A DNA stretch of 64,000 bases from Muribaculaceae bacterium (GTDB taxonomy: Bacteria; Bacteroidota; Bacteroidia; Bacteroidales; Muribaculaceae). Shown here piece after piece: positions 20,963-29,902 of this stretch (within the stretch, counting starts at the first letter, position 1; every line of letters begins with the position of its first letter). The translations under genes were made by a program, and so were the position numbers. The notes beneath the pieces were generated by a model, which had not been told where the DNA came from, did no database searches, and saw only the letters and a program-made list of their open reading frames with translations. The stretch is from contig JAEDFO010000001.1 of assembly GCA_016292745.1 (NCBI GenBank), positions 137,774 to 201,773 on the forward strand, in the 5' to 3' direction.

Positions 20963-22918
20963 ATGAAGTTTAAGTTACTGTTTGTTCTTTTCTTATTATC
21001 AAGTTACTGCTTTGCCGACACGCTGTCTGATCTGCCTATCCAGACAATTGCCGGTAATCAATATTATGTTTATGTAGTAGGCAAAAAAGAAACCATTTAC
21101 GGAATCTGCAAGAAACTGAACATCTCAAAAGATGAAATCACCAAAGTAAATCCGAAAGTTGCCGACGGCATAAAACAAGGTGAAAAGATATACATTCCTG
21201 TAGTTAAAAACGATAATGTGGCAGCAGAAGCCGCAGCTACAGAGATTCCTGAAGAATTTCACCATATAGTAAAAAAAGGAGAAACACTCTACGGCTTGTC
21301 GAGAATGTACAATATAAGCCAGGAAGAAATTATCCGTCGTAATCCTTCAACCGAACAAGGGCTTAAAGCTGGCCAATCGATTGTGATTCCGCAAAACAGA
21401 GAAGAGAGCATAACCGACGTTAACACAGCAAACAACTCGTCGCTGCTATTTCACACAATTAAATCAGGCGATACCCTCTTTAATGTGGCCAAGCGATACA
21501 ACACAACTATCGAAAACATCCTCATGCTCAATCCAGGAGTATCGCCCACCAACTTTAAAATTGGCGATGTAGTCAGAATCAAACCCGACACTAAAGTTGA
21601 TGATACCGACAAAACCGATGAGCACCCTCAATTCATATCACATACCGTAAAGAAAGGCGAGGATATATACGACATTGCCAACCAATACAATGTTTCGGCC
21701 GACGAAATAATGAACGCCAATCCGAATGTTGGCAAAATCAAGAAGAATACCATCTTAACTGTGCCAATTATTCCTCAGCAACCCGAAATACCAACCGATG
21801 CTGAGCCTGTTTTGAGCGAAATAACTGAAATCTACGATTCTATACAGGCAAATTCGCTCTCCGACACCATAAACATTGCACTGATGCTTCCGTTCAAGCT
21901 CGACGAAAGCACACCGAGCAAACAGGCTACTCTATATACTGAATACTACAAAGGATTCCTAATTGCAGTTGACTCTGTTATGAAAGAATCCGACAAACAT
22001 ATCAACATCTATGCCTACGATACCGGCAACTCACTTGAAAATGTGAAGAAAATTCTTGCTGACACTGTCATGAACAGCATGGACATAATTTTCGGGCCCG
22101 ACGACATTAACCAGATGGAAACAATCTGTTCGTTCGCAAGGACAAAGGACATAGCAGTGGTTAACTCATTCATTGTGAAAAATGGGTTCTACGATAGTTA
22201 CGAGAACTTCTACCAGATTAACATTCCTCACTCGTATATGTACGACAATGTATACGAAGAGTTTACTCGATTGTTCAACGATCGACGCACCATATTCATT
22301 TCACTTAAAGGAACTGAGGAAAAGGACATAATCATGGGGCTGAAACGACAACTCAACGAAAAAGGTATCGTTTACTCCGAATATACAATTGACGAGAACC
22401 TGCAACCTGAGCTGCTCGATTCAATAACATCTACTGCCGAAAAATATGTGATTGTCCCAACAAGCAGTTCACGCACAATGCTCACACGCATCACTGTTGC
22501 TTATAAACGCATAAAGGAGAACCGACAGGACCTCGACATGTCGATATTTGGATATCCAGAATGGGTGACTTATTTAAAGGATTATCGCGATTTCTTCAAG
22601 AGCTCCGACACATACGTCTACAGCCGCTTCTTTGTTGATACCGAAGCCGACAATTATCTCGACTTCCTTCACAAATATGTTGGTTGGTACGGTGAAGATA
22701 TGACAAATGCCGTACCAAAGTTTGGTGTGCTTGGATTCGATATGGGTTATTGCTTCCTCAAACAAATGACAACTACCGGCATCAAGCAACCCTTCAAGTA
22801 CAAAGGAATTCAGACAGAAATCAACTTTGTAAGAGTTAGCAATTGGGGCGGATTCATAAATAATGCAGTGTCGATGATTCATTTCACTCCGGCCTACATA
22901 ACACTGATTGAGAAATGA
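20963..22918 (+). CDS. Exported protein with four LysM repeats and a type-1 periplasmic-binding fold
   Basis: A 651-residue exported protein, with signal MKFKLLFVLFLLSSYCFA. Four LysM repeats bind glycan strands of peptidoglycan: about 34-78 (YVYVVGKKETIYGICKKLNI), 100-143 (HIVKKGETLYGLSRMYNIS), 163-206 (HTIKSGDTLFNVAKRYNTT) and 227-268 (HTVKKGEDIYDIANQYNVS). Residues about 300-650 look like a type-1 periplasmic-binding (LivJ/ANP-receptor) fold: INIALMLPF, YYKGFLIAVDSV, IIFGPDDINQ and MLTRITVAYKR. This combination is known in Bacteroidota, but to my knowledge its ligand is not. The stop overlaps the start of a barrel gene by ATGA, so the two are coupled. A wall-anchored sensor or envelope-linking role is inference. 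Confidence 0.82.
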   Translation: MKFKLLFVLFLLSSYCFADTLSDLPIQTIAGNQYYVYVVGKKETIYGICKKLNISKDEITKVNPKVADGIKQGEKIYIPVVKNDNVAAEAAATEIPEEFHHIVKKGETLYGLSRMYNISQEEIIRRNPSTEQGLKAGQSIVIPQNREESITDVNTANNSSLLFHTIKSGDTLFNVAKRYNTTIENILMLNPGVSPTNFKIGDVVRIKPDTKVDDTDKTDEHPQFISHTVKKGEDIYDIANQYNVSADEIMNANPNVGKIKKNTILTVPIIPQQPEIPTDAEPVLSEITEIYDSIQANSLSDTINIALMLPFKLDESTPSKQATLYTEYYKGFLIAVDSVMKESDKHINIYAYDTGNSLENVKKILADTVMNSMDIIFGPDDINQMETICSFARTKDIAVVNSFIVKNGFYDSYENFYQINIPHSYMYDNVYEEFTRLFNDRRTIFISLKGTEEKDIIMGLKRQLNEKGIVYSEYTIDENLQPELLDSITSTAEKYVIVPTSSSRTMLTRITVAYKRIKENRQDLDMSIFGYPEWVTYLKDYRDFFKSSDTYVYSRFFVDTEADNYLDFLHKYVGWYGEDMTNAVPKFGVLGFDMGYCFLKQMTTTGIKQPFKYKGIQTEINFVRVSNWGGFINNAVSMIHFTPAYITLIEK

Positions 22919-23595
22919 GACTGATTTCGCTTATAGCTATCCTTTGCATTGGAACTTTCGCTTCACTTAACGCTCAGCGTACTGTAGAGCCACATTTTTA
23001 TGTTGGCGGTAAAGGCGGCGTAAGTTTGGCTCGAACCAATTTTTCGCCATCGGTACCACAATCGTTTGCAATCGGCAAAACTGCAGGTGTAACATTCAGG
23101 TATTGTGAAGAAAATCATTTCGGTGTTATATGTGAACTTAATTTCATTGAACGCGGATGGAAAGAGACTTTTGAGGATACTCCTCACCAATATAGCCGGA
23201 AACTCACCTATATTCAGTTGCCAATGCTCACACACATCTTCTTTGGAAGCAAAAAGGCTAAAGGGTTCTTCAATTTAGGGCCGGAAATATGTGTGTTGAT
23301 TGGCGACAGCCACACCACGAATTTCGATGTTAACAACGTTGAAGGTGATAATACATTCCCATCGACACATCGCTCTGAACAGTATATCATCCCCGATACT
23401 AAAAAATTCGATTACGGAATAAGTGCCGGTCTCGGATTTGAACTGGTAATGAAAAGCCGTCATTCCATACTCATGGAAGGTCGTTTCTATTACGGATTAG
23501 GCAATGTTTTTCCCGACCATAAGACCGACTATTTCTCGGCCTCGTCGTCAATGACAATTTCAGTTAGCCTCGGATATATGTTCCGGCTTAAATAA
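22915..23595 (+). CDS. PorT-family outer-membrane beta-barrel protein
   Basis: 226 residues with a signal peptide (MRLISLIAILCIGTFASLNA). Alternating hydrophobic strands and glycine-rich turns (HFYVGGKGGVSLARTNFSPS, FGVICELNFIERGW, GISAGLGFELVM) end in SLGYMFRLK, the pattern of small PorT/OmpW-like barrels. It starts inside the LysM gene's stop codon (ATGA), indicating translational coupling and probably a joint envelope role. The stop lies 2 bp from the convergent holA stop, with no terminator between. The specific function is unknown; PorT proper belongs to type IX secretion, but no other such genes are present here. Confidence 0.78.
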   Translation: MRLISLIAILCIGTFASLNAQRTVEPHFYVGGKGGVSLARTNFSPSVPQSFAIGKTAGVTFRYCEENHFGVICELNFIERGWKETFEDTPHQYSRKLTYIQLPMLTHIFFGSKKAKGFFNLGPEICVLIGDSHTTNFDVNNVEGDNTFPSTHRSEQYIIPDTKKFDYGISAGLGFELVMKSRHSILMEGRFYYGLGNVFPDHKTDYFSASSSMTISVSLGYMFRLK

Positions 23596-23597
23596 AT

Positions 23598-24629
23598 CTA
23601 TCGAGTATACATTATTTTAAGAACCAATTCCTTGAGAAGTTGGTATTCATTGCGTCGTGAACCTATCCCCTTGCTTTTTCGGTCGAAATCACGAAGATAA
23701 CCTATAGCCATAAAGCAGGCGGCCGGAGTATAATAACGCGAGGCCTGAATAAACTTTTTCAATCTGAACGGAGAGGTAGTGTTTATTGCCTGCATTAATT
23801 TTTCTTCCGAGCGGTCCTTACTTGTAAGAACAAGAAGCAACGAGGAGAAAAAACTGAAAAGAATTGCAGTGGTCAGTATAGTTGGATTGTTTTTCGGGTT
23901 TTTCTCAAAGAAATTGATTATCGACAAGGCTTTCTTCACATCTCTCACCTCGAAGGCACTCTGAAGCTCGTAGTTATTGAAATCCTTGCTTATACCGATG
24001 TTGCGTTCAATCACCTCGGGAGTTATTTCAGAATTTTTAGGCAGAATTATCGATAATTTGTCAAGCTCACTGTAAATACGGGCCACATCAGTTCCAATAA
24101 AGTCTCCAAGCATCGAAACACTCTTGTCGGCTATCTTCAACCCCAAACCGTTAACATATTCTTGAATCACTTTTGCCACATCACGGTCGCTAAGCGGCTT
24201 CGATTCGAAATAAATGACATCAGACGAAGCTTTGGCAACCTTAGCCAGCTCTGCGCCTTTGATTTTCTCAGATTTATAACAAACAACCAGAATAGTACTT
24301 TTCAGTGGATGGGTAATATAATGCTGGAGTAATTCAAAATCTTTCTCCTTGATGAGCTGAGCCTCCTTTACCACAACAACCTGACGTTGTGCCATTACCG
24401 GGAATCGCTTACATGCATTAATCACCATACGCATATCTGCGTCAAGGCCATAGAATACCGAAAGATTGAAACCCTGCTCATCTTTTGTCAATGCAAGGTC
24501 GACAATCATGTCGGAAAGCGTATCGATATAGTACGACTCCATTCCATAAAACAAATATATGGGGGCAAACGTACCACCTTTAATTTCTGAGGCCAATGCC
24601 GAATATGTATATTGTAATTTCTTTGCCAT
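23598..24629 (-). CDS. holA: DNA polymerase III delta subunit
   Basis: Clamp-loader subunit that opens the beta sliding clamp. The protein has 343 residues from the ATG at 24629 (MAKKLQYTYSALASEIKGG). The usual N-terminal landmarks are present: FAPIYLFYGMESYYIDTLSD near residue 21, DEQGFNLSVFYG near 50, and FPVMAQRQVVVVKEAQLI near 75. An ATG at 24644 would add five residues (MICIN); homologues usually begin at the MAKK position. The C-terminal third is helical and rich in Lys and Leu. It is convergent with the barrel gene and divergent from an HsdR_N-domain gene, a frequent Bacteroidales arrangement. Confidence 0.93.
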   Translation of the reverse strand: MAKKLQYTYSALASEIKGGTFAPIYLFYGMESYYIDTLSDMIVDLALTKDEQGFNLSVFYGLDADMRMVINACKRFPVMAQRQVVVVKEAQLIKEKDFELLQHYITHPLKSTILVVCYKSEKIKGAELAKVAKASSDVIYFESKPLSDRDVAKVIQEYVNGLGLKIADKSVSMLGDFIGTDVARIYSELDKLSIILPKNSEITPEVIERNIGISKDFNNYELQSAFEVRDVKKALSIINFFEKNPKNNPTILTTAILFSFFSSLLLVLTSKDRSEEKLMQAINTTSPFRLKKFIQASRYYTPAACFMAIGYLRDFDRKSKGIGSRRNEYQLLKELVLKIMYTR

Positions 24630-24644
24630 GTTGATGCAAATCAT

Positions 24645-24652
24645 TATATTTG
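24645..24652 (+). promoter_or_regulatory. -7 element of the HsdR_N-domain gene
   Basis: TATATTTG on the plus strand, 46 bp before the ATG at 24699 and immediately behind the divergent holA. Confidence 0.5.
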
Positions 24653-24698
24653 TTATGTATCTTCATTAGAGATACAAATGGTAATACAAATATAATAA

Positions 24699-25151
24699 AT
24701 GTTGGTCGAACTAAACTTACCACAACACGATTTTAAGATAAAAAAGGAAGCTGGACGACTGTATATCTTCGACCAGTTGCGCAATAAATATGTCGCGCTT
24801 ACACCCGAGGAATGGGTACGACAGAATTTCGTATCATATCTAATAATTCATAAGGGTTATCCCAGAGGGCTTATGGGGAATGAAGTGCCATTGATTCAGA
24901 ATGGTATTAAGCGCCGTTGCGATACACTGATTGCCGACAATAGCGGCAAGCCAATTGCAATAGTGGAATATAAAGCCCCAAGCATCGAAATCGGCCAAAA
25001 CACTTTTAACCAGATAGTCCGTTACAATTCCGTTTTCCGTGTAAAGTACCTACTGGTGTCAAACGGCATCAATCACTACTGTTGCCGTATCGACTACGAA
25101 AACAATAGTTATTCATTCTTGGATGACATTCCTGAATACATAAATTTATAG
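24699..25151 (+). CDS. Small HsdR_N-domain (PD-(D/E)xK nuclease-like) protein
   Basis: 150 residues forming a stand-alone N-terminal domain of type I restriction R subunits (HSDR_N family). The nuclease-like core is visible: GNEVPLIQNGIKRRCDTLI supplies the Asp and KPIAIVEYKAPSIE the E-x-K, a PD-(D/E)xK arrangement, followed by QNTFNQIVRYNSVFRVKYLL. There is no helicase domain and no hsdM or hsdS gene nearby, so it is not a restriction system. The pairing with holA recurs in Bacteroidales, which suggests a housekeeping DNA-repair or replication role; that is inference. Confidence 0.8.
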   Translation: MLVELNLPQHDFKIKKEAGRLYIFDQLRNKYVALTPEEWVRQNFVSYLIIHKGYPRGLMGNEVPLIQNGIKRRCDTLIADNSGKPIAIVEYKAPSIEIGQNTFNQIVRYNSVFRVKYLLVSNGINHYCCRIDYENNSYSFLDDIPEYINL

Positions 25152-25184
25152 TTTTTATAAGTCATATATTAGCTCAATAATAAC

Positions 25185-25192
25185 TACCTTTG
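25185..25192 (+). promoter_or_regulatory. -7 element of the UvrD/PcrA helicase gene
   Basis: TACCTTTG matches TAnnTTTG and lies 20 bp before the TTG start at 25213. It supports that start and a very short leader. Confidence 0.6.
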
Positions 25193-25212
25193 TGGAAATT
25201 TAGGTTAAGGAA

Positions 25213-27528
25213 TTGGAAGAATACTTATCACAACTGAATGAGCAACAACGAAAGGCCGTCGAGTATATCGACGGGCCATCGCTTGTTATATCCGGAGCAG
25301 GAGCAGGAAAGACGCGTGTACTCACATACAAAATCGTTCATCTGCTTAACAATGGATTTGATGCACATCGAATTCTTGCCCTCACCTTCACAAACAAGGC
25401 TGCTCGTGAGATGAAAGAGCGAATTGCCAAGCTCACCGGTCCGGAAGTGTCGTCGAAGCTATGGATGGGGACGTTCCACTCCATTTTCCTAAGGATATTG
25501 CGAACAAACTCAGAAGCCATTGGCTTCAAATCATCATTCACAATTTACGATACTGCCGACAGCAAGGCACTGATTAAAACCATTATCAAAGAGCTGGGAC
25601 TCGATGATAAGGACTACAAAGCAAGCAGCGTGCTGTCTCAGATATCAAACGCAAAGAATGCTTTGATATCGCCAATGAAATACGCAAGCAATCCGCAACT
25701 TCTCAAAGCCGACAAGGATTGCAAGCGCCCGCTGATTTACCAGATATATAGCGAATACTGGAAGCGTTGTAAAGTGGCAAACGCAATGGATTTCGACGAC
25801 ATCCTATACTATACTAATGTATTGCTTCGCGATTTCCCTGATGTGCTGCAAAAATACCAGGATTTCTTCCAATATATACTGGTAGATGAGTATCAGGACA
25901 CAAATTTTGCACAACATATAATCATCGCTCAGCTTTGCCGTAAAAACCGTAAGCTATGCGTTGTTGGCGATGATGCACAGAGCATATACTCATTCCGTGG
26001 CGCAAACATCAAGAACATACTTACACTCGATAGCCAATTTCCCGACTTGAAGATATTCAAACTTGAACAAAACTACCGTTCAACTCAAAATATCATCAAT
26101 GCTGCCAACACATTAATTTGCAAGAACACCCAACAGATACCAAAGCAGATATTCTCGACAAACAAGGAAGGAAGCAAAATCGAGGTAATCCAGTCATACA
26201 CCGGCTACGAAGAAAGCTATGTGATTGCCAACAAAATAGTAGAGCTGAAAAAACGAGAGTCGGACACCTACGACGACTTTGCTGTTCTTTATCGCACAAA
26301 TGCTCAATCACGCGTCATCGAAGAGGCTCTGCGTAAGCGAAGCATACCATATCGAATATACGGAGGGCTATCGTTCTACCAGCGGAAAGAGGTAAAGGAC
26401 GTGATTTCCTATTTCCGGCTTACCGTGAATCCTGATGACGATGAGGCTCTGCGGCGAGTAATCAACTACCCGCCACGAGGAATTGGCGAAGGAACTCTCA
26501 AGAAACTGCAACAGAGCGCAACCGAACAAGATTGCAGTCTGTGGGAAGCAATCTCGAAAGAAAAACTTCCAAAAGCAAACCTAAACAAGGGCATTGCTAC
26601 AAAAGTTGAAATGTTCCGTTCACTCATAAGCACTTTCATTGAGCAGAACAACAAATCGACCAATGCATACGAGATGGCACAAACGATAATCGGCCGAGCC
26701 AATCTGTTATCGGTATTAATGTCGGACAATACTCCTGAAAACATAAGCAAACAGGAAAACATAAAGGAATTGCTTTCTGGAGCCAACGAATTTGTGGCTA
26801 CAAGAATGGAAGAAGGGAACGACAACCTTACTCTGACTCACTTCCTGTCGGAAATATCTTTGGCTACCGACCAAGACAGCGATTCAGAATCAGATGATGG
26901 AGCACGTGTTACTCTAATGACTGTGCACGCAGCAAAAGGTCTTGAATTTGACAATGTGATTATCTGTGGATTGGAAGAGGAGTTATTTCCATCATTTATG
27001 AGTAGCGATTCGCTTGCCGGCATTGAAGAAGAACGACGATTGATGTATGTGGCAATCACAAGGGCAAAAACAAATTGCGTAATTACATACGCCAACACTC
27101 GATTCATCAATGGGCAAACCAAGATATGCAACCCAAGTCGATTCATCAAAGACATCGACAGCCGTTATCTTCGAATGTCGCAAACATCATCGCCAACCGA
27201 TTCTCATTCCGATTATTTTGAACGGAATCTCAACAGTTGGCGGGAACCGTCATACCAAACAGCGCCAAAGCCTTCGCTTCGCGATAGCTTAATGGCTGCC
27301 ACTGAGCAAAAAAAATCGGCCGTAGCTACTACAGCTGCAACTTCATCATTCACATCTCACACTGCCGATGAATTACATAACGGACAAAACATATGCCATT
27401 CACGGTTTGGTGACGGGACTATCATTTCAATCGACACTTCTACAAGTGACCACAAAATAACAGTCAGGTTTAGTAATTGCGGAGAAAAAGTGTTATTACT
27501 TAAGTTTGCACGCTTTGCATTGAAATAA
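25213..27528 (+). CDS. UvrD/PcrA-type ATP-dependent DNA helicase, TTG start
   Basis: Superfamily 1A 3'-5' helicase for nucleotide excision and mismatch repair and for removing RecA filaments. Seen in order: Q motif LNEQQRKAVEYIDGP, Walker A GAGAGKTRVLTYKI near residue 28, motif Ia LTFTNKAAREMKERI, Walker B LVDEYQDTNFAQ near 222, motif III VVGDDAQSIYSFRGA, motif V LMTVHAAKGLEF near 570 and motif VI ERRLMYVAITRAK. The C-terminal tail (about 735-771) has a PcrA-like ending (HSRFGDGTIISI). An in-frame TAG at 25201 and the absence of any nearby ATG leave TTG at 25213 as the only start giving the full Q motif. 771 residues is normal. Confidence 0.96.
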   Translation: MEEYLSQLNEQQRKAVEYIDGPSLVISGAGAGKTRVLTYKIVHLLNNGFDAHRILALTFTNKAAREMKERIAKLTGPEVSSKLWMGTFHSIFLRILRTNSEAIGFKSSFTIYDTADSKALIKTIIKELGLDDKDYKASSVLSQISNAKNALISPMKYASNPQLLKADKDCKRPLIYQIYSEYWKRCKVANAMDFDDILYYTNVLLRDFPDVLQKYQDFFQYILVDEYQDTNFAQHIIIAQLCRKNRKLCVVGDDAQSIYSFRGANIKNILTLDSQFPDLKIFKLEQNYRSTQNIINAANTLICKNTQQIPKQIFSTNKEGSKIEVIQSYTGYEESYVIANKIVELKKRESDTYDDFAVLYRTNAQSRVIEEALRKRSIPYRIYGGLSFYQRKEVKDVISYFRLTVNPDDDEALRRVINYPPRGIGEGTLKKLQQSATEQDCSLWEAISKEKLPKANLNKGIATKVEMFRSLISTFIEQNNKSTNAYEMAQTIIGRANLLSVLMSDNTPENISKQENIKELLSGANEFVATRMEEGNDNLTLTHFLSEISLATDQDSDSESDDGARVTLMTVHAAKGLEFDNVIICGLEEELFPSFMSSDSLAGIEEERRLMYVAITRAKTNCVITYANTRFINGQTKICNPSRFIKDIDSRYLRMSQTSSPTDSHSDYFERNLNSWREPSYQTAPKPSLRDSLMAATEQKKSAVATTAATSSFTSHTADELHNGQNICHSRFGDGTIISIDTSTSDHKITVRFSNCGEKVLLLKFARFALK

Positions 27529-27536
27529 TATCGACG

Positions 27537-28682
27537 ATGGACAAATTGAAATCACCATATTATATTGTATATGAGGATAAGATTAGAAATAATCTTAAGT
27601 TGATAAAAGAGGTATCGGCTCGGTCGGGTGCCGAAATTATTATGGCGTTTAAGGCAAACGCATTGTGGAAGACATTCCATATTTTCCGAGAATTCGGCGT
27701 TAAATCCACCGCCAGCTCTTTAAACGAGATGATGCTGGCCAATGATGAGCTCCATTCATTGGCTCACACTTATTGCCCAGCATACACTGACGGAACCATC
27801 GACAAGTATATCGAAGGAAGTAGTCACATTACTTTCAATTCGTTGCATCAATTCAACCGGTTTTATAGCCGTGTAAATCAATACAACCTAAGTGGCAATC
27901 ATACTGTGTCTTGTGGATTGAGAATCAACCCTGAGGTATCAGTCGTTGACACCGATATTTACAACCCCTGCATCAAAGGTTCGCGTTTTGGAGTTATAAT
28001 TGATGAGATGCCAGAAACACTGCCTGATGGCATCGAAGGCTTCCATTTCCACGCACTTTGCGAATCGACGTCCTACGATTTGGAGAAAGTGCTTGAAGCT
28101 GTGGAATCGAAGTTCGGGAAATATCTCGATTCGCTTAAATGGATAAACATGGGAGGCGGACATCTGATGACAAGAGCCGATTACAACACCGACCACCTTG
28201 TGAAAATTCTGCAAGAATTCAAGAGCCGACATCCGAATATTTCGGTAATTCTTGAGCCTGGAAGTGCATTTACTTGGCAAACGGGCGACTTGGTGGCAAC
28301 AATTGTCGACATTGTGAACAATGGTGGAATAAAAACATTAATTACAGATGTATCATTTGCTTGTCATATGCCGGATACGCTCGAAATGCCATACAAACCC
28401 GCAATTCAATCCGCGCTGGCAGAAGTTGATACGAAAATGCCGACTTATCGCATTGGCGGTAACTCTTGCCTGAGCTGCGACTTTATCGGCGACTGGAGCT
28501 TCGAACACGAGCTAAAAGTAGGCGAACAACTTGTGTTCCTCGACATGAATCATTATACGACGGTAAAAACAAATATGTTTAACGGAATCCAGCATCCCTC
28601 GATTTATCTTCAGGAATCAGATGGAAACATCAAACTGCTCCGTGAATTCAATTATCTGGATTATAAAAACCGTATGAGTTAA
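27537..28682 (+). CDS. nspC: Carboxynorspermidine decarboxylase
   Basis: PLP enzyme of the alanine-racemase-fold decarboxylases that converts carboxy(nor)spermidine to (nor)spermidine. The PLP-binding Lys is in MAFKANALWKTF near residue 39. SRFGVIIDEMP and INMGGGHLMTRADY provide phosphate-binding segments, and GNSCLSCDFIGDW near residue 305 carries the catalytic Cys. 381 residues is standard. It starts 8 bp after the helicase stop and is probably co-transcribed. The partner dehydrogenase gene is not in this window. Confidence 0.93.
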   Translation: MDKLKSPYYIVYEDKIRNNLKLIKEVSARSGAEIIMAFKANALWKTFHIFREFGVKSTASSLNEMMLANDELHSLAHTYCPAYTDGTIDKYIEGSSHITFNSLHQFNRFYSRVNQYNLSGNHTVSCGLRINPEVSVVDTDIYNPCIKGSRFGVIIDEMPETLPDGIEGFHFHALCESTSYDLEKVLEAVESKFGKYLDSLKWINMGGGHLMTRADYNTDHLVKILQEFKSRHPNISVILEPGSAFTWQTGDLVATIVDIVNNGGIKTLITDVSFACHMPDTLEMPYKPAIQSALAEVDTKMPTYRIGGNSCLSCDFIGDWSFEHELKVGEQLVFLDMNHYTTVKTNMFNGIQHPSIYLQESDGNIKLLREFNYLDYKNRMS

Positions 28683-28710
28683 CTATATATTTATCTAAAA
28701 TTTGATTGAG

Positions 28711-29898
28711 ATGATACTATCAGAATTAAACAAGGGAATTTATTACGTGGGAGTAAACGATCGAACCTCCTCGCTATTTGAGTCGTTGTGGTCACTTCCT
28801 GCTGGTGTTTCTTATAATTCATACATCGTAAAAGGTGATAAAACTGCATTAATAGATACAGTACACATATCAAAAGCTAAGAACTTTATAGCCAATATAA
28901 AGACTGCGATTGGAGAGTCGCCAATCGATTATGTTGTGATTAATCATATGGAACCCGACCACTCCGGTGCTATAGACTATATTGTGAAATCATTTCCAGA
29001 TGTAACAATAGTTGGCAACAAAAAGACCATTGAAATGGTTGAGGGCTTTTATGGTTCAATATCTAACACAAAAGTAATTAATGACGGTGATGTGCTTGAT
29101 TTAGGTGACGGGAAATCACTTAAATTCGTCATTACCCCAATGGTTCATTGGCCTGAGACAATGATGACCTTCGAGCAAAGCAGTTCTACCCTATTTAGTG
29201 GCGACGCTTTCGGCTGCTTTGGAGCACTTAACGGCGGCGTCATCGATGCTGAATGCGATGTAGAAAGTTATATTCCTGAAATGTATCGCTACTATGCAGC
29301 TATAGTTGCGAAATACGGAACGTTTGTAATCAAGGCTATAGAAAAGCTGAAAGGCTTGAGAATCAATCGAATCTGCCCTACACACGGACCGGTTTGGCAA
29401 GACTATATGATGCACGTTATCGACCTATACGACCGACTGGCACACTTCACTCCACAAAACGGAGCAGTCATAGTATATGGCTCAATGTATGGCAACACCG
29501 AGGACATAGCTGAGCTAATTGCTCGTGAATTGACGGTTAACGGAGTAAGCGTAAGAATGCACAATATCGCAACAGCAGATTTGTCGGTTGTGCTTGCCGA
29601 CATCATGCGATTCAAGGGTCTGATAATCGGAGCACCAACATATAACAGCAGCATTTTCCCGCCGATTCAGAATCTTATCGAGGCAATTGTGTCGCGAGGT
29701 ATAAAGAACCGTGTGTTATCGACATTCGGCAGTTATACTTGGGGCCCTGGAATTTCGGTTAAGATAGAGAAATCTTTTGAATCGCTGAACTACGATACAG
29801 TATCTTGTAAAATAGAGATGAAGCAATCAATTCTCGACAACGATTTATATAATCGTATCGAGGAATTTGCAAAAGTTTTTGCCGAAAAAGTAAAATAG
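28711..29898 (+). CDS. FprA-family A-type flavodiiron protein
   Basis: 395-residue soluble flavodiiron protein that reduces O2 to water (or NO to N2O) in anaerobes. The N-terminal metallo-beta-lactamase-like domain carries the di-iron ligands in INHMEPDHSGAID (HxExDH) near residue 79, plus MVHWPETMM, SGDAFG and CPTHGPVW. The C-terminal flavodoxin domain starts near residue 250 with VIVYGSMYGNTEDIAELIA, the FMN phosphate loop. The ATG at 28711 gives the usual N-terminus; a TTG at 28702 would add three residues. Convergent with a flavoprotein gene 4 bp away. No rubredoxin or reductase gene is adjacent. Confidence 0.95.
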   Translation: MILSELNKGIYYVGVNDRTSSLFESLWSLPAGVSYNSYIVKGDKTALIDTVHISKAKNFIANIKTAIGESPIDYVVINHMEPDHSGAIDYIVKSFPDVTIVGNKKTIEMVEGFYGSISNTKVINDGDVLDLGDGKSLKFVITPMVHWPETMMTFEQSSSTLFSGDAFGCFGALNGGVIDAECDVESYIPEMYRYYAAIVAKYGTFVIKAIEKLKGLRINRICPTHGPVWQDYMMHVIDLYDRLAHFTPQNGAVIVYGSMYGNTEDIAELIARELTVNGVSVRMHNIATADLSVVLADIMRFKGLIIGAPTYNSSIFPPIQNLIEAIVSRGIKNRVLSTFGSYTWGPGISVKIEKSFESLNYDTVSCKIEMKQSILDNDLYNRIEEFAKVFAEKVK

Positions 29899-29902
29899 AA
29901 TC

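Noticed and set aside
22915-23595. Type IX secretion PorT
   Set aside because: No other type IX gene is near; the barrel only shares the family shape.
24699-27528. Type I restriction or defence island
   Set aside because: Only an HsdR_N domain and a housekeeping UvrD/PcrA helicase are present; no methylase, specificity subunit or defence gene.
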